Shown: positions 17,353 through 26,155, counted from the stretch's first letter. The stretch: 64,000 nucleotides of DNA from Gallionella sp. (GCA_030682375.1 JAUXOL010000021.1:124001-188000), one strand, 5' to 3'. Numbers and translations are program-made. The notes: generated from the sequence alone by a model not told the origin.

Positions 17353-18663
17353 ATGGACAAGACTCTTCCGCCAGAATACGCATATCGCCACACGCTCAAT
17401 GAGGAGCTGCACAGGCATTCCTACGAACCCCTGCACCCGCCGGAGCGCGTCGTGCTCTTGGCCATGCTGGTAACGCCGGAGGAGCGCGGCCTCGAAGATG
17501 CGCATCTGCAGGCGCTGGTAGCGGAATGTCCCGCCCTGTCCATCGACGCTTCTTCCAACAGCAGCCGTTATGATTTCGGCGCTTTCCGCCTGAAAATCGA
17601 GCGGCACATCGAATTCACCCGATACAAGTTCGTATGGAAGCCGCAGCTCTCGCTGGATCAAACTCCGTTCCCCGATTTCCTCGGCGAGCTGTTGCCCCAA
17701 GGCTGGTTGAGCCAATTGCCAGGCCGCCTGCTCAACGGCCTGAACATCGCGCTGCTGAATTATCCGTCCGATGCGACCGATGCTTCCCTCGTCGAACAGT
17801 ATGGCGCCAGCTTCGATTCCAGACGGCTCTCCGCCTCCCTTGTTGGCCGAAGCGGCAATCTGGCCATGACGGATTTCCACATCAAGGCAGATGGGCTGAT
17901 CCCGTTATTGGTTTTCACCAAGGCCCGGCTACCCGCTCAAAATGGTCGGCTGATGCTGCGCCTGATAGAGATCGATACCTATCGTTCGCTGGCCATGCTC
18001 TCCCTGCCCGCCGCACGCAATATCCTGAACGAGCTTCCGGCACTGGAAAGCGAGCTCGCTTCGCTCACCGAAGCAGTTGCAACCGGGGATAGCGAAGGAG
18101 ACAAGGCGCTGCTCGAAGAGTTGACTTCCATCGCCGCTCGCGTGGAACGCATGACGGCAGCGAACGCCCGCCACCTGTCGGCCTCCGCGGCCTATTTCAA
18201 TCTGGTCTCACTCCGCCTGAAAGAATTGAGGGAAGAACTTATCCCGCAGATCAACTCGATAGGCGGGTTTCTGGAGCGGCGCCTGGAGCCAACCCGCACC
18301 ACCTGCGAAACCGCAGCCAGCCGACTGGATCAGCTTTCCCACCGGGTTGCACATGCCAGCCAGTTGCTGCGCACCCGCGTCGAGGTGCGACACGAAATCC
18401 AGAACCAAAGCCTGCTCATCAGCATGAACGAGAGTTTCCAGTCGCAACTGAGCCTGCAGCGGGCGGCAGAACTGCTTTCGTTCGTCATCGTGCCCTACTA
18501 CGGCGTCAATCTATTGACCTATTTGCTCGAGGAAATCGGGGAACTTGGCGGCATCCCCATCGACCCGCAAACCGTCAAGGCGCTCGGCGTTCCGGTCATC
18601 ATCATCCTGATGCTAGTGGTGCTGCGGCACATGCACCGCGCTCCCAAACCATCAGGCCAGTGA
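17353..18663 (+). CDS. DUF3422 family membrane protein
   Basis: 436-residue DUF3422 protein, recognisable from its start (RHTLNEELHRHSYEPLHPPERV) and FTRYKFVWKP. The middle is a long helical region with coiled-coil character. The C-terminus holds two hydrophobic segments (about residues 375-395, LLSFVIVPYYGVNLLTYLL, and 412-428, VPVIIILMLVVLRH) that anchor it in the inner membrane. The function of the family is unknown; the layout resembles CorA-like helical membrane proteins. The start at 17353 lies shortly after AGGAT. The gene ends before the terminator at 18744. Confidence 0.88.
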   Translation: MDKTLPPEYAYRHTLNEELHRHSYEPLHPPERVVLLAMLVTPEERGLEDAHLQALVAECPALSIDASSNSSRYDFGAFRLKIERHIEFTRYKFVWKPQLSLDQTPFPDFLGELLPQGWLSQLPGRLLNGLNIALLNYPSDATDASLVEQYGASFDSRRLSASLVGRSGNLAMTDFHIKADGLIPLLVFTKARLPAQNGRLMLRLIEIDTYRSLAMLSLPAARNILNELPALESELASLTEAVATGDSEGDKALLEELTSIAARVERMTAANARHLSASAAYFNLVSLRLKELREELIPQINSIGGFLERRLEPTRTTCETAASRLDQLSHRVAHASQLLRTRVEVRHEIQNQSLLISMNESFQSQLSLQRAAELLSFVIVPYYGVNLLTYLLEEIGELGGIPIDPQTVKALGVPVIIILMLVVLRHMHRAPKPSGQ

Positions 18664-18743
18664 TACCGGCGGGCGACCGGCCCGATCAAAGGCACCGGAA
18701 TAAAAGGGGCAATGAAAGGGGGCAGCATCGCAATGCTTCCCAT

Positions 18744-18774
18744 GAAGAAAGCCCGGCATCGCCGGGCTTTCTTC
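18744..18774. terminator. Bidirectional intrinsic terminator, family member 2
   Basis: GAAGAAAGCCCGGC-ATC-GCCGGGCTTTCTTC, a 14-bp stem with a 3-nt loop between the convergent DUF3422 and antitoxin genes. It is the longest stem of the family. Confidence 0.88.
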
Positions 18775-18813
18775 ATTGCAGCATTCTGTCGATCTGCCCG
18801 AAAAGCAGGCGTC

Positions 18814-19131
18814 TCAGATAGTCGTCAGACGTTCAACCGTATCCGGATAACGTTCGACCATCCGGATCAGGACTGCCGCCTGGGCATTCGGGCTGGCCCT
18901 GCCCTGCTCCCAGTTCTCCAGCGTGCGCTCATTGGTGCGCAAATACCTGGCAAAGACTGTCCGGGACAAGTGCAGCTTCTCCCTCAGGCGAAGCAACTCC
19001 TCCGGCGTGATCTTGATTGCCGGTTTCTTCTCGACGACATGCTCGCGCAATGTGATCTTACCCTTGCGCGCAGACTCCAGCGCACCCAGGCCTTCCGTCA
19101 ATTCATTGAACAGATCGCGTTTCATTTTCAT
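18814..19131 (-). CDS. HigA/NadS-type antitoxin with helix-turn-helix
   Basis: 105-residue protein. An N-terminal part (MKRDLFNELTEGLGALESARKGKITLREH) is followed by a Cro/CI helix-turn-helix (LLRLREKLHLSRTVFARYLRTNERTLENWEQGRASPN), the pattern of NadS/HigA antitoxins whose genes follow their toxin. The start overlaps the toxin stop. The product probably represses the pair by binding its promoter and inhibits the toxin by complex formation. Confidence 0.9.
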   Translation of the reverse strand: MKMKRDLFNELTEGLGALESARKGKITLREHVVEKKPAIKITPEELLRLREKLHLSRTVFARYLRTNERTLENWEQGRASPNAQAAVLIRMVERYPDTVERLTTI

Positions 19132-19466
19132 CTCCTTGCATCCACTTCCTGTTTCAGCAGTTCTTTAAGAGTCTTGCGCTGCGCCGCAGTCAGATCATCC
19201 ATCTCGTCTTTGTTGTAGAGGGTGAACAGCCAGAACTGCTTGCCGGACAGCCACCAGTAGTAGATCGCCCGCAGGCCGCCGCGCTTTCCCTTGCCGCGCT
19301 TCTCGTCGGCAAAACGCACTTTGCGCAAACCGCCTGTCCCTTCAATCACGTCGCCTGCCTCCGGGTTCTCCATCAACATCTGCTGGAACGCCCGGAAGCT
19401 CTCGTCGCTCAGGTAGTCCTGGCGATGGCGCAGAAAAGGCGGCAACTCAACGAAAGTGGCTTTCAT
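19128..19466 (-). CDS. RelE/HigB-type toxin
   Basis: 112-residue RelE/ParE-superfamily toxin, toxin-first order as in hig loci. Typical segments are GGLRKVRFADEKRGKGKRGGLR (basic RNA-binding strands) and AIYYWWLSGKQFWLFTLYNKDEMDDLTAAQRKTLKELL. It would cleave translated mRNA at the ribosome when free. The start MKATFVELPPF at 19466 is preferred over 19502 because the longer reading adds a non-conserved leader. It overlaps the antitoxin by four bases. Confidence 0.9.
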   Translation of the reverse strand: MKATFVELPPFLRHRQDYLSDESFRAFQQMLMENPEAGDVIEGTGGLRKVRFADEKRGKGKRGGLRAIYYWWLSGKQFWLFTLYNKDEMDDLTAAQRKTLKELLKQEVDARR

Positions 19467-19588
19467 GGAATGATTGTACGCAAGTTGCGTATGAATAATC
19501 AAGGGGCTCAGCGGACTTAAAATCCGCTGCAGTCCGGTATCTTCGGGCGTTCCATTTCACAGCGGAATTGCTCTTCAGACCTTGAGGC

Positions 19589-19996
19589 TCAGCCCGCCGC
19601 CTGCGCCCCGTAGTATTTGACCGACTTGCGCGACCCCGGCTTCTTCTTGTGGGTGACCACGCCCTTGATCTCGTCCAGTCCCGGGATGGCGATGTCGGGA
19701 TAGGCGGGGTTGAGCGCATGCAGCCGCCAGCAGCCCGATGCGTCGCGCTGGAGCTGGCGAAAGATGAATTCCTCGTTCGCGGTGCCGACCACGAACGCAC
19801 CATCCGTTGCGGGTGCGCCCATTTCGATGACCAGTATCTCGCCCTCGATGAACTCCGGCGCCATGCTGTCGCCCAGCACCATCAGCGCGACCATCTCGTT
19901 GCCGGAGCATTCGCTGCCGGAACTATTGCAGCTGGCCGGGTCGTCTTCCTGCGCGGCGGCAACGACGGGGATGTTGATGGGTTTGCGCGTAGACAT
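19589..19996 (-). CDS. S24/LexA-like peptidase-fold protein without the catalytic lysine
   Basis: 135-residue protein with only the C-terminal half of a LexA/CI-like regulator: the serine motif LGDSMAPEFIEGEIL (S44) and the strands GAFVVGTANEEFIFRQL. Where LexA and UmuD have the catalytic Lys (EVTVKRL), this protein has Arg80 (EFIFRQL). There is no helix-turn-helix. It may be an inactive partner, a UmuD-like accessory or a phage-derived remnant. The N-terminus carries a Cys-rich spacer (ASCNSSGSECSG). Start 19996 follows AGGAGC. No umuC is adjacent. Confidence 0.8.
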   Translation of the reverse strand: MSTRKPINIPVVAAAQEDDPASCNSSGSECSGNEMVALMVLGDSMAPEFIEGEILVIEMGAPATDGAFVVGTANEEFIFRQLQRDASGCWRLHALNPAYPDIAIPGLDEIKGVVTHKKKPGSRKSVKYYGAQAAG

Positions 19997-20135
19997 GTGG
20001 AAAGCTCCTGATTGAACGTCCCGGATGATAGCGGCAAATTAGCAAATGCTGAATAACCTTGCTGCCTTACAATGCCGGCGCAGCGAAATCTGCGGCAGGA
20101 CACCACATCGACAGCGGAAAATCCGGGGAACAGGC

Positions 20136-20513
20136 ATGCAGGAAATCAGGGGGAACGAAGGGGACGATACGGATCGCGGCGGCTGCGTCGCGCTGATCTA
20201 CGCCCTCGTGGCCGAGCGCCTGTCCGTCCATTACGAGCACGGGCAATGGCTGAGCCAGTCGCAGGGCACCACGCTCGCCGCGGACTGGCTGTCCCGCTCC
20301 AAACGCCAGTTGCCGCTGGCGCTGCGCAAGCGTTTGTCCGACCTGAGCGACCGGCTCGCCCGGCAGATCGCCTCGACCACCTCGCGCGACGCGGGGTTGT
20401 ATGTCGCCCACGAGATGCAGGAATCGCTGGACCCGCGCTACCAGTCCGAGATCGGCCAGTCCATCATGGCCGAATGCGAGCGTGCCTTCGACGAGGAATG
20501 GCCGACAGCATGA
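20136..20513 (+). CDS. Hypothetical protein
   Basis: 125-residue protein of unknown function with no signal peptide or membrane segment. It reads as a mostly helical soluble protein (LIYALVAERLSVHYEHGQWLSQSQ ... LPLALRKRLSDLSDRLARQI). The start at 20136 was chosen for GGGGAA upstream; the open frame continues to 20046 but its N-terminus there is Arg-rich and unlikely. It begins a run of three small same-strand genes (20136, 20610, 20897). Confidence 0.55.
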   Translation: MQEIRGNEGDDTDRGGCVALIYALVAERLSVHYEHGQWLSQSQGTTLAADWLSRSKRQLPLALRKRLSDLSDRLARQIASTTSRDAGLYVAHEMQESLDPRYQSEIGQSIMAECERAFDEEWPTA

Positions 20514-20609
20514 CGGCAACAGGGGTAGGCCGACACGACCCGAACGGGGCATAGCGGCACCGCGGCCATTCCAGTAAAGTCGACCCGTCATCCACTCCGG
20601 TATACCCCC

Positions 20610-20885
20610 ATGAACACAGCAGAATTGAGCAAGGAACAGGCCATCCTGCGCGCGATGCGCAAGACGCTGGGCAACGTCGTCAGGGATGTCACGCCGCTAG
20701 GCGGGCGACCCAACCCGCTGACGGGCGACACCATCCAGAATATCAAGGATTGCTTCGCGCTGATCTCGGAGCGGGAAAAGGAACTAGCCGAACTGCTCGA
20801 TTTCGACCAGGCCAAGCCCTATTACCAGGACGGCGAGCCGCCGAATGCTCAGGTGATCAGCTTCGCCAAACCTGGCAAGGAATAG
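20610..20885 (+). CDS. Hypothetical protein
   Basis: 91-residue soluble protein of unknown function. It starts with a helix (MNTAELSKEQAILRAMRKTLGNVVRD), contains a Gly/Pro-rich loop (PLGGRPNPLTGDTI) and a second helix ending in an acidic tail. It lies 11 bp before the gene at 20897, so the two are probably cotranscribed. I do not recognise the family. Confidence 0.65.
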   Translation: MNTAELSKEQAILRAMRKTLGNVVRDVTPLGGRPNPLTGDTIQNIKDCFALISEREKELAELLDFDQAKPYYQDGEPPNAQVISFAKPGKE

Positions 20886-20896
20886 GTCGACGCCGT

Positions 20897-21592
20897 ATGA
20901 GCGAAAACTTTGTCGAGATCAAAGACGGCCCGAAAGACGGCGCCCCGGAAAACAACGAACGCGCCGAGCTGACGAAGCTGCTGGTCGGGAAGTTGCAGGA
21001 GTTGCACGACCTGACCGATGCCGCGCCGCTGGCGCGTGCGCGCCTGCAGCTGGATGTCGCAGAGCTGCTGGTGTCGCTGGAGCGCAAGCCCGAGGCATGG
21101 ACGCTGGCGCGCGAAGCGTTCACTGCCGCGCTGGCGCAAGATGCCTGGAAGGATGCCGTGGAAGCCTGCGACGTGCTGTACCAGTGCGAGCAGGATGGCT
21201 CCACCGCGGCGCTGGGCATGGGCGTGTGGCTGGCGGTCAGCTTCCCGGTCGATCCCGAGCTGACGCTGGCGATGCTGATGCATATCGTCGAGGAGACGCC
21301 CGACCACTCGGACGGCGCGGCGCTCGCCGCCGTCGCCGCGCGCTATGTGATCGACCTGCGCGCCGACGACGCGCAGCACGAAAATCTGGGCCTGTTCGCC
21401 AACCACCTGATCGCGCAAGTGGCCGCACGCCACAGCAACATGCGCGACCAGACCGCGCTGGACAAGTGGATGGACAGGCTGGAGCTGCGCAACCCGCAGG
21501 TGTTCCTGCCGCGCCTGGGTCAGGTGGTCGATGTCATCGTCGGAGATGCGTGGTGGTTCGACCGCGACGAACTGCGCAAGAAGTTCGATTAA
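20897..21592 (+). CDS. Hypothetical helical-repeat protein (parent A of the chimeric pseudogene)
   Basis: 231-residue soluble protein of unknown function. It is built of helical hairpins resembling tetratricopeptide units (ARLQLDVAELLVSLERKPEAWTLAREAFTAALAQDAW, then DAVEACDVLYQCEQ) and a C-terminal part ending FDRDELRKKFD. The start at 20897 gives the acidic N-terminus MSENFVEIKDG and lies 11 bp after the preceding gene. A damaged copy of residues about 65-231 is present at about 24960-25296, joined to part of the RlmN-like gene. The terminator at 21699 follows it. Confidence 0.75.
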   Translation: MSENFVEIKDGPKDGAPENNERAELTKLLVGKLQELHDLTDAAPLARARLQLDVAELLVSLERKPEAWTLAREAFTAALAQDAWKDAVEACDVLYQCEQDGSTAALGMGVWLAVSFPVDPELTLAMLMHIVEETPDHSDGAALAAVAARYVIDLRADDAQHENLGLFANHLIAQVAARHSNMRDQTALDKWMDRLELRNPQVFLPRLGQVVDVIVGDAWWFDRDELRKKFD

Positions 21593-21698
21593 GGGAAGGT
21601 CAGAACCTCATCCCGAGCAGGAAGAAGCTGGACGTAGGCGAGTGCCCTGCACGCGACAACGCTCTTTCGCGGGTCGACTTTAGGGGCAGCATCAAAAC

Positions 21699-21721
21699 AA
21701 AGCCCGGCATCGCCGGGCTTT
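21699..21721. terminator. Bidirectional intrinsic terminator, family member 3
   Basis: AAAGCCCGGC-ATC-GCCGGGCTTT followed by CTCTTTG, between the convergent genes ending at 21592 and 21742. Confidence 0.85.
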
Positions 21722-21741
21722 CTCTTTGCTGAAATTATTTG

Positions 21742-23442
21742 TCATTTTTTGACCTTGCATCGGTACATCGCCTGATCGGAGGCTGCGATCAGCGTTGAGG
21801 CGGTGGTACCGTCCTCCGGATATCGCGCGACGCCGATGCTGCCACCGACAACAAGTTCGATATCCTGATACTGGATCGGCAATGACATGCCAGCTTGCAC
21901 TTTGCGCACGATGCTGTCGATCGATGCGTTGTCGCAGGAGTCTTCGATCAAAACGACGAATTCGTCGCCGCCGATGCGGGCTGCGGTGTCGGTTTCGCGC
22001 AGCAGGCCACGCAGGCGCTGCGCCACTGCCTGCAACACGATATCGCCGGCGTTGTGTCCGTGCGTGTCGTTGATGACCTTGAAGCCGTCAAGATCGATGA
22101 ACAGCAGCGCCAGTTGTTTTTCATGACGTTTGGCCCGTGCTAAAGCCTGATCGAGCCTTTCGAGGAACAGACGGCGATTGGGCAGGCCGGTGAGACTGTC
22201 GTGGCTGGCCATATGATCGAGCTTGTTTTGCTGCTCCTGCATATCTTCGATCTGTTTGTGTATCTGCGCTTCCATGAGTTCGATACTGAGCGCGAGTTCG
22301 CCGATCTCATCGCTGCGCGCGGTGGGCAACACGCCGATTGATCCGTCTGTGGAGAAACGTCTTACTTCCGATACGATCTGATTCAATGGCCGAACAAGGG
22401 CGCGAGCCAAGATGATGGCGAGCAGAATGGCCAGGGCACTGATGCTCAGCACAATACGCAGTGTGTCTGCCGCAAGTCGTTCACTTTGCGCCAATACGCT
22501 GGGCAATGGCTGCGAAAGACCGAGAATGAATTCATCTTCGGCTTCCAGCCCTTCCAATGGTTGATAGATGAAAGCGGCGACAATCGCTTCGGTCGTCGCA
22601 CTCGGATCTCTCTTGGATGTGACCACGGAGTTCTTGCGGTGCCCGCTGGAGTGCAGCAGCGCGACGGTATCGGGAAATTCTTCCTGCACATGAGCATCCT
22701 GTCCGCGGTCAAAGGCAAAGCTGTGGGCGGGATCGGGATGGATCAGGAAATCGCCGCTGACGTTGGCCAGATAAAGATTCAACTCGGGCGGCAGATCGAC
22801 AGCAAGCTGCGCGAATAATCCTTGCAGGTCGACATTGATCACGATGACGCCAATCGCTTTGTTGTTTGCGCCGTAGACCGGCGATGCGACCTGAAGGGAT
22901 GGCCGCTCTTCTCCGGCATGCGCACCGGCTTCGTGATTGATCGAGGCGCGCGATATATACACCGCTCCGGGTGCCAGTTGGAGCGTGTCGAAGACGTAGG
23001 GATAGTGGCCTTTCTCTTGCAGGTCTGCGCTTGCGATGCGCAGGATGTCGCCCATGCCGCGATCGACGCGGATGCGCTCTTTCCCGTAATTCGCGGCCTC
23101 GATCAGGCGGATCTGGAAATATTCCGGATGCACCACCATCATGCCTTCGAACAGGATCGCCACATTGCTTTCAGCCAATGCCTGAAAGCCGGGATTGGTG
23201 TGCAGCAAGATGCGCTCCGCTTGCGGGTGCTGCGCCAGCAGACGAACATCCGCCACAATGCCTTTCAGCGCCACAGTCACCTGACGCATCAGCACGCGGG
23301 TCTCGGTCAGCAGTCGCTCTTCGGAGGCCTTTACCAGTTGGTCGCGGCTGGCTTGGTAGGCAAAGTAGCCGGTCAGCCCGACCCCCAGCACACCGACCAG
23401 CACCAGAATCAAACCGAGACGCCACGCGATGGGAAATTTCAT
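21742..23442 (-). CDS. Membrane diguanylate cyclase with periplasmic sensor domain
   Basis: 566-residue protein that makes c-di-GMP from two GTP. A first membrane segment (about residues 8-28) and a second (about 328-350) bracket a large periplasmic dCache-like sensor. HAMP (about 350-400) and GGDEF domains follow. The active-site motif GGDEF at 491-495 is intact, and RETD five residues before it is the product-inhibition I-site. No EAL domain is present. The start overlaps the stop of the solute-binding protein gene by ATGA. The likely scheme is that the binding protein presents a ligand to the periplasmic domain (inference from coupling). Confidence 0.93.
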   Translation of the reverse strand: MKFPIAWRLGLILVLVGVLGVGLTGYFAYQASRDQLVKASEERLLTETRVLMRQVTVALKGIVADVRLLAQHPQAERILLHTNPGFQALAESNVAILFEGMMVVHPEYFQIRLIEAANYGKERIRVDRGMGDILRIASADLQEKGHYPYVFDTLQLAPGAVYISRASINHEAGAHAGEERPSLQVASPVYGANNKAIGVIVINVDLQGLFAQLAVDLPPELNLYLANVSGDFLIHPDPAHSFAFDRGQDAHVQEEFPDTVALLHSSGHRKNSVVTSKRDPSATTEAIVAAFIYQPLEGLEAEDEFILGLSQPLPSVLAQSERLAADTLRIVLSISALAILLAIILARALVRPLNQIVSEVRRFSTDGSIGVLPTARSDEIGELALSIELMEAQIHKQIEDMQEQQNKLDHMASHDSLTGLPNRRLFLERLDQALARAKRHEKQLALLFIDLDGFKVINDTHGHNAGDIVLQAVAQRLRGLLRETDTAARIGGDEFVVLIEDSCDNASIDSIVRKVQAGMSLPIQYQDIELVVGGSIGVARYPEDGTTASTLIAASDQAMYRCKVKK

Positions 23443-24515
23443 GGTGCCATCACACGCGAAAGTTTATCGCCGGAACGGATGCGTCCCCATAGTTTTTCGC
23501 GCCGTCCGGTATCTTCCGGCGGCTGTAACCATAGCAGCCGGTCTTCAGGCCGGGTGGCAGTCGATTCGACCATGGTGCTTGCCAGCCCCTGTCGCTCGGT
23601 CAGCAAGCGGCTGGCCTGTTCGCCGAGCAGGTGGTCTATCCACGCATGGGCGAGTTCGGGATCGCGCACCGACCGTGTGATGACCCAGCAATCGAGCCAT
23701 GTGAGCGCGCCTTCTTTCGGGATCGCATAGCCGATGTCTGCCCCGGCGTTTTTGAGCAGGTGCACTTGCTGCATGCCGTAGTTGGCAAACATCAGGGCAG
23801 CCTTGTGGCGCAAGAAGAGTTCCGCCGATTCTTCCGGCTGGGTGTAGAAACCCAGCACGTTACGCCGCATTCCGATCAGATTTTCCGCAACGCGCTGCCA
23901 GTCTGCTTCTGCGATATGGAAAGGCGATTTGAGTTTGAGTTTTTGCGCCGCGAGCGAAAAATTGTGAGTGCCTCCATCATAGGCGATCACTTTGCCGCGA
24001 TATTGCGTATCCCAAAGCGCAGCGATACTCGTCGGCGGTGCGCTAACCTGCTTGCGGTCGTAGATCAGCCCCATCTCGGAGTAGGTGAACGGGATGCCGA
24101 AAGTCTTGCCGCCACTCACCAGACCGGGAATAGCCGCAAGATTGCGGAAGCGCACGAGTTGGCGATGGGTATTAGGTATCTGCTCCGGCTGCAACGGCTG
24201 CACAAGATTCGAAGTGATGTAGCGTTGTAATTCGGCCACATTCACCGCGAACACATCGTAATCCATGTTGTGCATGCTGATCTTCTGCCACAGCGAGACA
24301 TCCGAGGTGATGACGGTTACCTCGACACGCACACCGTGCCGCTTCTCGAAACTCTGCACCACTTCGGGTTCGGCATATCCCGGCCAAGCCAACACCCGCA
24401 ATACAGGCGTCGCCGCCCAAACCGGGAGGGCGATAAATGAGAGCAAGAATGCCGCCACGAGCAGCAATTGCTTGCGGCCTACGAAAATTTTCGGCAAAGC
24501 GGATTGAAAAAACAT
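23439..24515 (-). CDS. Periplasmic solute-binding protein of the spermidine/putrescine (PotD) type
   Basis: 358-residue protein with a signal sequence (LLLVAAFLLSFIALPVWA-A) and a type II periplasmic-binding fold: VLRVLAWPGYAEPEVVQSFEKRHGVRVEV, then GIPFTYSEMGLIYDR and LTWLDCWVITRS. There are no ABC permease or ATPase genes near it. It is instead translationally coupled to a diguanylate cyclase, so it more likely feeds a signalling receptor than a transporter. The start at 24515 leaves a normal signal peptide; 24560 would add a long leader. Confidence 0.85.
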   Translation of the reverse strand: MFFQSALPKIFVGRKQLLLVAAFLLSFIALPVWAATPVLRVLAWPGYAEPEVVQSFEKRHGVRVEVTVITSDVSLWQKISMHNMDYDVFAVNVAELQRYITSNLVQPLQPEQIPNTHRQLVRFRNLAAIPGLVSGGKTFGIPFTYSEMGLIYDRKQVSAPPTSIAALWDTQYRGKVIAYDGGTHNFSLAAQKLKLKSPFHIAEADWQRVAENLIGMRRNVLGFYTQPEESAELFLRHKAALMFANYGMQQVHLLKNAGADIGYAIPKEGALTWLDCWVITRSVRDPELAHAWIDHLLGEQASRLLTERQGLASTMVESTATRPEDRLLWLQPPEDTGRREKLWGRIRSGDKLSRVMAP

Positions 24516-24719
24516 GAGCCTCTCAAGACATCTTGGCGCAGCGTTTATCGACGGGTGCAACCCTACCCCGAGCCAAACGAGCGGTCAATAACCACAATGA
24601 TATAAGTTCCATTTCGCGGCATGACCGCCGCATCAATCAAACTTTCTCGGCAGCCGGAGGCGAGGGGCGGAAAATGCTAAACTCCCCGCCGCTTCCATGA
24701 GAATAGCTCCCATCTCACA

Positions 24720-25296
24720 GTGATTCCCGCGGCCCCCTCCCCGATGCGCATCTCCCATCTCCGCCAACGTCTGCGCAACCTCGGCTGCAAGCCCTGCCAC
24801 GAGGATCGGCTGCTGCGCGGCTGGAGCCAAGTGTGCTCGTACGACCGCAAGGGTAGCCGCGCGGCGACTTTCTTTCCGGCTGCGATGCGTCACGAGTTGC
24901 CTGCCATCGAGGCGGAACTAGAGGGGCTGGCGCGACTGCACAGTTAATATCCCGCTGACGACGAGGTCGCTCGGCTGCTGGTAGCGCTGGAGCGCAAGCC
25001 CGAGGCATGGACGCTGGCGCGCGAGGCCTTCGCCGCCGTCGCCGCGCGCTATGTGATCGACCTGCGCGCCGACGACGCGCAGCACGAAAATCTGGGCCTG
25101 TTCGCCAACCACCTGATCGCGCAAGTGGCCGCACGCCACAGCAACGTGCGCGACCAGACCGCGCTGGACAAGTGGAGACAGGCTGGAACTGCGCAACCCG
25201 CAGGTGTTCCTGCCGCGCCTGGGTCAGGTGGTCGACGTCATCGTCGGCGACGCATGGTGGTTCGACCGCGACGAGCTGCGCAAAAAATTCGATTGA
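24720..25296 (+). pseudogene. Chimeric pseudogene: RlmN-like 5' part joined to the 3' part of the 20897 gene
   Basis: The first about 255 bases closely match the start of the RlmN-like gene at 27311 (same GTGATTCCCGC beginning, PMRISHLR ... LLRGWSQV), with a TAA at 24945 where that gene has a Glu codon. In the same frame the sequence then passes through the shared LLV-x-L microhomology into the gene at 20897 (ALERKPEAWTLAREAF). An internal deletion of about 60 codons joins AREAF to AAVAARYVID. A 2-base loss after DKW shifts the frame, and the similarity ends with KKFD and TGA at 25296. It is damaged by a stop and a frameshift, so not functional. Confidence 0.85.
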
Positions 25297-25334
25297 TGCT
25301 TGCCGGGGTAGCACGGCACAACGTATGGCAAACC

Positions 25335-25368
25335 AAAAAAAACGCCATTCCGCATGCGATGCGGAATG
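25335..25368 (-). terminator. Intrinsic terminator of the OmpA-family gene
   Basis: On the minus strand CATTCCGCAT/ATGCGGAATG (10-bp arms, 3-nt loop) is followed by GGCG and eight T residues. It lies about 30 bp after the stop of the gene at 25399. Confidence 0.85.
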
Positions 25369-25398
25369 ACGTTAAGGGGAGAGTCGAATGCAGGACTG

Positions 25399-26073
25399 CT
25401 ATAGCGGCTTCTGAACCTTGACTTCCACCACTACGCGGCGGTTGGGTTGCAGACATTCGATCAATTCCTTGTTATAGCGATTGACCTTGCCTTTTACTTC
25501 ATCGCAGGAGACCAGCGGTTCGGATGAACCCTTGGCTGCAGTTTCGATACGATTGGAATCGATCCCCTCCTCGACCAGGAATTCCTTCACCGCATCCGCA
25601 CGGCGCTGCGACAGCTTCTGGTTGTAGTCGTCGTTGCCGATGATGTCGGCATGACCGGTCACAAGCACTACGCCCACCTGCGCATAACCCTTGATCTCTT
25701 CGACGACCTGGGTATCCAGCCTCACCTTTCCGCGTTCACGGATATCGGATTTGTTGTAATCGAACAATGCATCCGTTTTCAGGATGATGGGCGGAGCGAC
25801 CGCTTTTCTGGGCGCGACCGGACGCGCTACGGGTTTCTCTGCCTGCGAGATCACCGGCATCGCTTGCTTCTTCGGAACCGGGTCGCATTCGGCGATCGCA
25901 TCGGCTGGCGTCCAGTATGAAGTGTGCCAGCATAGCCCGGAGCCACTCCTGACCACCTCGCCACTGCTGTCGACCATATATCCATACTTCGTCATCTCAT
26001 CCGCGTAACTCATGCCGGACAAGCCCACACTGGCAATGGCCAGGATACTGATCATCATTTTTGAGGTTTTCAT
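25399..26073 (-). CDS. OmpA-family peptidoglycan-binding protein
   Basis: 224-residue exported protein. A signal peptide (MMISILAIASVGLSGMSYA) is followed by a short unusual N-terminal region with a CWHTSYWTPADAIAECDP motif, a Pro/Ala-rich linker and an OmpA C-terminal domain (about 95-224) with GHADIIGNDDYNQKLSQRRADAV, the peptidoglycan-contact signature. It lacks the eight-stranded barrel, so it is a periplasmic or outer-membrane-associated wall linker like the PAL/OmpA-C group. A cysteine pair in the OmpA domain (SCDEVK ... ECLQ) may form a disulfide. It ends at a strong terminator. Confidence 0.92.
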   Translation of the reverse strand: MKTSKMMISILAIASVGLSGMSYADEMTKYGYMVDSSGEVVRSGSGLCWHTSYWTPADAIAECDPVPKKQAMPVISQAEKPVARPVAPRKAVAPPIILKTDALFDYNKSDIRERGKVRLDTQVVEEIKGYAQVGVVLVTGHADIIGNDDYNQKLSQRRADAVKEFLVEEGIDSNRIETAAKGSSEPLVSCDEVKGKVNRYNKELIECLQPNRRVVVEVKVQKPL

Positions 26074-26155
26074 GTTTTCACCTTTTGCGTAATTAAATCG
26101 ATAGACATACTGGGGCGAGCCGACCGAAACGCCATCGTCCAGCCGTCACGCCGAA

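Noticed and set aside
24633..24893. Minus-strand frames over the chimeric pseudogene as separate genes
   Set aside because: They are antisense shadows of the duplicated fragments; the same shadows occur opposite both parent genes.
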